Position numbers and translations under genes: made by a program. Under the pieces are notes generated by a model. The model made no database searches. It worked only from the letters and a program-made list of their open reading frames with translations, and had not been told where the DNA came from. From NCBI GenBank assembly GCA_015061685.1, contig SUWD01000009.1, positions 19,966-83,965 on the forward strand: a DNA stretch of 64,000 bases, given 5' to 3'. Each line of letters begins with the position of its first letter. Position 1 is the stretch's first letter. Shown piece by piece: positions 60,585-64,000 of the stretch. The stretch is from Lentisphaerota bacterium. GTDB lineage: Bacteria > Verrucomicrobiota > Lentisphaeria > Victivallales > Victivallaceae.

Positions 60585-61451
60585 TTATTTTTTCAGCAAA
60601 TTTGCCAATTCATCAAGGAAATCTTCTTTGAAAGATTTTTTCTTTGTATCGTTATCGACATCGTAATTGCTGCAGATCTGCCAGATCACCTTATCCACAT
60701 TGTAGGCTCCGCTGCCGCAAAAGTTGTTTTTGTCTGCGGGACAGACATTTGCGGCAAACTCAGCAACTCTCTTTACCAATGCCAGATCCATCGAATACGG
60801 AATCCCGTCAATCAGGGAAAATACGTGACACAGATGAATATCCGGCTTAGCAATGTTGCAGAGATGGGATTCTTTCAGAAAATCACATGACAGAGCAATG
60901 CCAAATCCCGGAAACAATTTCTGCATTTTCATGATTGTTCGGTACGGTTCGCAGATATTTTCGTAGATAATTTCCTCAAAACGAGATACCTTCAGTTCCT
61001 TTTCTTTATCCTCAAAGAATTTTGAAATCAACTTACTTAAACGATCAAAGTTTTCTGTTTGCTCCTGCTCGAAACAGTAATCATTCAATTCGAGTTTTTC
61101 TATAAAAAGCAAGATACTTTCACAAAAACTTTTTAATGGCTTATTTTCTAAAAGGTTATCTTTAACTGCCGCATTCGCATTTTTAATTATATCATCGAAA
61201 TCGAACCAGTCAATGATACTTCCGTTCCCTTTGCCGATTTTATGCCAAGTTGTATTGAGATAGCTTCGCAGAAAGCGGGCAAACATTCTTTGCTTGGGAT
61301 CTGTAAATAACGCCTGATTCTCTCCGGCAGGACGGCACCAGTATGCTTCAAGCTGATTTTTTTTCCGTTTCTCTTCAAGCTTTTTACAGTTTTTTTCGTA
61401 AAATTCTCCGATAAATTCCCAAACTTTTCTGTCAAACTTGAAACTGCTCAT
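60585..61451 (-). CDS. hypothetical protein with HhH-DNA-glycosylase-like segment
   Basis: 288 residues, GAGGTG upstream. Mostly helical. Residues 179-207 (LFPGFGIALSCDFLKES..CNIAKPDIHLCHVF) resemble the hinge of helix-hairpin-helix DNA repair proteins (P-G-x-G-x-x-x-A, then K-P-D-x-H), and 246-262 continue with a helix (GSGAYNVDKVIWQIC). The catalytic Lys/Asp pair of glycosylases is not obvious. It lies 15 bases after the FtsK-like gene. A DNA-recognition or nuclease-like role is possible; similarity is by eye only. Confidence 0.6.
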   Translation of the reverse strand: MSSFKFDRKVWEFIGEFYEKNCKKLEEKRKKNQLEAYWCRPAGENQALFTDPKQRMFARFLRSYLNTTWHKIGKGNGSIIDWFDFDDIIKNANAAVKDNLLENKPLKSFCESILLFIEKLELNDYCFEQEQTENFDRLSKLISKFFEDKEKELKVSRFEEIIYENICEPYRTIMKMQKLFPGFGIALSCDFLKESHLCNIAKPDIHLCHVFSLIDGIPYSMDLALVKRVAEFAANVCPADKNNFCGSGAYNVDKVIWQICSNYDVDNDTKKKSFKEDFLDELANLLKK

Positions 61452-61466
61452 AAGTCACCTCATTTC

Positions 61467-61946
61467 CTATTTTACTTGAAAATAACCCCGCAATGTCATG
61501 GGGAGTTCAGAATAATTTTCTGTGCAGCCGACGGTATAAATCCCGGCAGCTCTTGATTTGATAAGGTTTATTTTGTCAATAGATTCTGATAATTTCATCA
61601 AGTCATCAATTAAAACAAAAATATACGGAATTTTGTTTTTGCCGGTGTTATATTCTTTGATGTTTTTCACTCCTGCGGAACTGAATGTTTGATAGCGGCA
61701 TAAAATCTCCTGATCTAATCTTATCAGCAGATCAGCAACAGAATTCTGATTTGTTACCGGTTCAGAATACAGATATTTTTTATCGATCACAATGTCCGGA
61801 GAGGATGAAATAATGCTTATTTTTATTTGCTCCGGAGAATATTCTGTTACAAGTTTCTCATACAGGTTTCTTAAAAAATCAAGTGATTTTTTGTGGGAAC
61901 CGTTTACCGCAAGTTGCGGGATATTTTCCCAATTCCAATCTTTCAC
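61467..61946 (-). CDS. FtsK/SpoIIIE-like domain protein lacking a Walker A motif
   Basis: 159 residues from a GTG start with AGGAGG 6 bases upstream. Order of segments follows the FtsK motor core: IPQLAVNGSHKKSLDFLRNLYEKLV where FtsK has IPHLLIAGTTGSGKS..., YSPEQIKISIISSSPD, ADLLIRLDQEILCRYQTFSSAGVKNIKEYN (the EMERRY...GVRNIEGYN equivalent), IPYIFVLIDDLMKL (Walker B, acids at 114-115) and SRAAGIYTVGCTENYSELPMTLRGYF. The P-loop GxxGxGKS is reduced to NGSHKKS (15-21), so nucleotide binding is doubtful. Looks like a pseudo-ATPase fragment that kept its fold. Confidence 0.7.
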   Translation of the reverse strand: MKDWNWENIPQLAVNGSHKKSLDFLRNLYEKLVTEYSPEQIKISIISSSPDIVIDKKYLYSEPVTNQNSVADLLIRLDQEILCRYQTFSSAGVKNIKEYNTGKNKIPYIFVLIDDLMKLSESIDKINLIKSRAAGIYTVGCTENYSELPMTLRGYFQVK

Positions 61947-61975
61947 AGCAAGCCTCCTGTCGTTGTTTTACTGAT

Positions 61976-62009
61976 AATATAGCAAATCCATGGTGACAAA
62001 AGTTGTCAC
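61976..62009 (-). promoter_or_regulatory. control region of the FtsK-like operon with operator
   Basis: Minus strand -10 TATATT (plus coordinates 61976-61981). GTGACAA, three bases, TTGTCAC (61993-62009), a perfect 7-bp inverted repeat, takes the place of a -35 box, which suggests activator- or repressor-dependent transcription. The WYL regulator encoded immediately upstream is the likely binder. Confidence 0.7.
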
Positions 62010-62035
62010 AGTGAAACAGAAAAGAAGAAAATTTG

Positions 62036-63037
62036 TTATTTTTTTGTGCCATTGTGAACTTTTATGGTTTGTTTTGCCCGTTTTATGACCTCGGCGGCGA
62101 GTTCCGGATGATTGAGCAGTTCAGCATCGCCGCCCTCGGCAAGGATGTAATTCACGATTTTATATTCAGGTGCGGCAGCGATTTTTACAATAAAATGCTC
62201 GCCGTCTCTCTGCTGCGCTGTCACATCAAACTGCTCCCCGACAAATTTATATGCTTCTATCCCCAAGCGCAACTCAATATCTTTTACCACCGGAAAATCA
62301 AAAATCTCCCGTCGGTTAACGGCACCTATGATTTTGCGGTCAGGTGTAAATTTTTCCCGGCACATTGCAGCTTTTTGTATACGGTGTACTGCGAAGGTTC
62401 CAGATTTTCTTTCTTTTTGCGGGATAGAAGAACCGTTTTTACTGCGGGTAACAGCTTTCAAATACCAGTTCCCCTCATAAAAGACCAGAGCGTGAGGTTC
62501 AATGATCCGTTCTGAAATATTCCCCATGATCTGTTCATAAGTGATACACAGACATTGTTGTTTTTGCCACGCATGAAAAACGGTGTCGAAAATTTCAGGT
62601 TCTATGACGGTATTTGATCCCAGCGCCACCAGAGAAAGAAGTTGGGTATATTCATCCAACCCTTTCTCATTTACAGCAAGAAGCGAATCCACAGCGGAAC
62701 GCATTTTTTCTTTTACCGGAGGCGGCATGATATTTTCAGCGATTCTTGCACCAAGAACAGCAGACTGCATTTCATCATCTTCAAGGAAAGGAATGTCAAT
62801 ACTCCAATCCGGAATGGTCAAATAGTAACCTTTATTGCTGTAATCGTACTCAATGGGTGCATTATATTCGGATTTCAGAAACGCAATATCACGCAGAAAA
62901 GTCCGGCTGGAAAGTTTATATACTCCGGCGATATCCATCTTTTTCATTTCCGCAACAAAGCGTGGAAAATTAGGATAACGGTTTTCTTTCAGCATCGCAA
63001 CGAGATGCTTGATTCTCCGGATATTGTATTTTTTCAT
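62036..63037 (-). CDS. WYL-domain transcriptional regulator
   Basis: 333 residues. N-terminal winged HTH (RRIKHLVAMLKENRYPNFPRFVAEM...KLSSRTFLRDIAFLKSEYNAPIEYDYSNKGYYL), then the WYL domain (CLCITYEQIMGNISERIIEPHALVFYEGNWYLKAVTRSK...GTFAVHRIQKAAM) and a C-terminal extension (EIFDFPVVKDIELRLGIEAYKFVGEQF). WYL proteins sense nucleic acid or nucleotide ligands and often control defence or DNA-damage operons. Same strand as and upstream of the FtsK-like/HhH-like operon, with an inverted repeat between them. Confidence 0.9.
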   Translation of the reverse strand: MKKYNIRRIKHLVAMLKENRYPNFPRFVAEMKKMDIAGVYKLSSRTFLRDIAFLKSEYNAPIEYDYSNKGYYLTIPDWSIDIPFLEDDEMQSAVLGARIAENIMPPPVKEKMRSAVDSLLAVNEKGLDEYTQLLSLVALGSNTVIEPEIFDTVFHAWQKQQCLCITYEQIMGNISERIIEPHALVFYEGNWYLKAVTRSKNGSSIPQKERKSGTFAVHRIQKAAMCREKFTPDRKIIGAVNRREIFDFPVVKDIELRLGIEAYKFVGEQFDVTAQQRDGEHFIVKIAAAPEYKIVNYILAEGGDAELLNHPELAAEVIKRAKQTIKVHNGTKK

Positions 63038-63464
63038 TAAAACTCCAAAGTTGCAACTGCGTTACTATAATATATCTCCCAAACATCGAAATTCAAACCA
63101 GGAAAAATTATTTTTGCTTTTTTCAGTTGTTTACAACAAAATACACCTGTAAATTACGAACTCTTTGCAGGGAAAGTCCTGTGTCCTATTTGGGGGCATT
63201 TTTCAATTTCCTGATACTTTTTTCGCAGTTTTGTAATTCTCTATAAAATGGGGTGACGCACTGACGAACTTTTCTATTGTTTGAACGTAAAAAATCGCAG
63301 TGAGAAAAGTTAGCCGCAAAGTTGCACAACCTCCACCATTCTGAAACGCTTTTTGAGCTTAAAAACTCAGAAATTCGCTGTGAAATCAAATTTTGAAAAT
63401 CGCTTCACTTTGATTCAGAAAAACTCAGAATTTCAGAGTATATCTTATCAAAACGGATGTAATA
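63038..63464. other. intergenic region with WYL promoter
   Basis: 427 bp without a gene I can support. A 67-codon minus-strand frame (63186-63389) has no ribosome site and no recognisable features. The only element seen is the WYL promoter at 63069-63096 with a nearby 10-bp palindrome AGTTGCAACT (63049-63058). Confidence 0.6.
63069..63096 (-). promoter_or_regulatory. promoter of the WYL regulator gene
   Basis: Minus strand TTGAAT, 16-base spacer, TATATT. AGTTGCAACT lies between promoter and start. Confidence 0.68.
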
Positions 63465-64000
63465 TTACCACTTGGTTGTTATCAGCAATGATTTCCCGGA
63501 TTTTATTACCGCACAGTTTTTGATCTTTTCCAGACGGATTTCTGTATTATCGTCACAAAAAATCAAATTCTGGTCAGATTCTTCCAGTTGGAGTTTCCCT
63601 TGAGTGCTGATGGCATTTTCGTGGAAATCTTTCATCGTTATTTCGTAAAGTGCGCCCAATGTCCCAAGATCGTTCCACTGGAATGATGCCTGTTTTACTG
63701 CGACATTATCGGCTTTTTCCATAACCGCATAATCAATGGAGATCTTTTCACACTTTTCAAAATCCAAAGTATAATCGCCTCCCTTTGCCCATGATTCCAG
63801 TTTTTCATACAGCGATGGATTGTATTTTTGAAATGCTTCGGCGATCGCTTGCACCTGCCAGACAAAAATCCCGCAGTTCCACCAGTAGTTGCCGTCCATC
63901 ATGTAGTGCTGGGCGGTTTCAAAATCCGGTTTTTCTTTGAACGCATTGACTTTGTAGATTCCGGGAGCAATTTTTTCTCCGGCATTGATATAACCGTACC
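63465..64000 (-). CDS. mannose-1-phosphate guanylyltransferase, C-terminal part (cut by window edge)
   Basis: The frame enters at 64000 with YGYINAGEKIAPGIYKVNAFKEKPDFETAQHYMMDGNYWWNCGIFVWQVQAIAEAF, the EKP and N-x-G-I-F blocks of the GDP-mannose pyrophosphorylase family, followed by ISIDYAVMEKADNVAVKQASFQWNDLGTLGALYE and a short beta-helix-like C-terminus (NAISTQGKLQLEESDQNLIFCDDNTEIRLEKIKNCAVIKSGKSLLITTK). It makes GDP-mannose for surface polysaccharide. The N-terminal nucleotide-binding half is outside the window. The protein ends without a phosphomannose isomerase domain. Confidence 0.88.
   Translation of the reverse strand, partial: YGYINAGEKIAPGIYKVNAFKEKPDFETAQHYMMDGNYWWNCGIFVWQVQAIAEAFQKYNPSLYEKLESWAKGGDYTLDFEKCEKISIDYAVMEKADNVAVKQASFQWNDLGTLGALYEITMKDFHENAISTQGKLQLEESDQNLIFCDDNTEIRLEKIKNCAVIKSGKSLLITTKW

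Noticed and set aside
63186..63389. 67-codon minus-strand frame
   Set aside because: No ribosome site, no start context and no recognisable sequence; listed only as an intergenic stretch.

Overview
The window looks like a chromosomal segment of a host-associated Lentisphaerota (Victivallales-type) bacterium of the PVC group. I infer this from four pseudopilin genes with the [18 protein letters not shown] helix (three also carry the C-terminal H-X9-DG signature), very large signal-peptide proteins, and scattered carbohydrate-active genes (GH127, GH130, GH99-like, CE6, CE7, DUF4434, DUF3142) paired with LacI and AraC regulators instead of SusC/SusD. No rRNA or marker gene fixes the taxonomy.

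Layout. 1-3.2 kb: sugar-metabolism operon cut by the left edge (Gfo/Idh/MocA oxidoreductase, stand-alone Gfo/Idh C-terminal-like protein, SIS isomerase, TIM-barrel protein). 3.4-10 kb: AraC with a CE7 esterase, then LacI, a DUF3142 protein and a lipoprotein. 9.98-19.8 kb: seven-gene minus-strand operon (GH127, pseudopilin, three secreted proteins, GH130, HAD phosphatase) with a divergent AraC. 20.7-28.1 kb: CE6 esterase, then LacI, a frameshifted pseudopilin and a 1560-residue secreted protein. 28.3-35.6 kb: repeat protein, Ntn hydrolase, a 438-bp MITE-like element, a 1034-residue secreted protein, a secreted tyrosine phosphatase and a pseudopilin. 35.9-42.3 kb: PHP phosphoesterase, ribose-type ABC transporter, hybrid-cluster protein. 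42.3-46.7 kb: a tightly overlapping cassette related to NHLP/NHLM bacteriocin export but without an ATPase, ending in a secreted DA1-like metallopeptidase. 47-54.7 kb: pseudopilin with an 1182-residue CBM9-like protein and a DUF4434 protein, then LacI and a GH99-like protein with duplicated promoters. 55-59.8 kb: YbjN-like protein, group II intron remnant, HtpG, DUF349 protein. 59.8-64 kb: tRNA-Ala, then an island-like stretch (WYL regulator, FtsK-like protein lacking a P-loop, HhH-like protein, small ORF) and the 3' part of a mannose-1-phosphate guanylyltransferase gene.

Two observations stand out. First, all four pseudopilin genes carry two adjacent palindromes inside the leader-coding region, ending on the first two codons of the mature pilin. 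The arms covary at synonymous third positions, and in one gene the element is tandemly duplicated (35 bp), which breaks the frame and could be a reversible switch. Second, the cassette at 42.3-46.7 kb joins a sigma factor, a shortened NHLM-type secretion protein, a catalytically degenerate C39-like domain fused to a periplasmic receptor domain, and a DA1-like metallopeptidase. It has the parts of a signalling or peptide-handling system that I do not recognise as described. Most promoters fit TTGnnn, 16-18 bp, TATATT.
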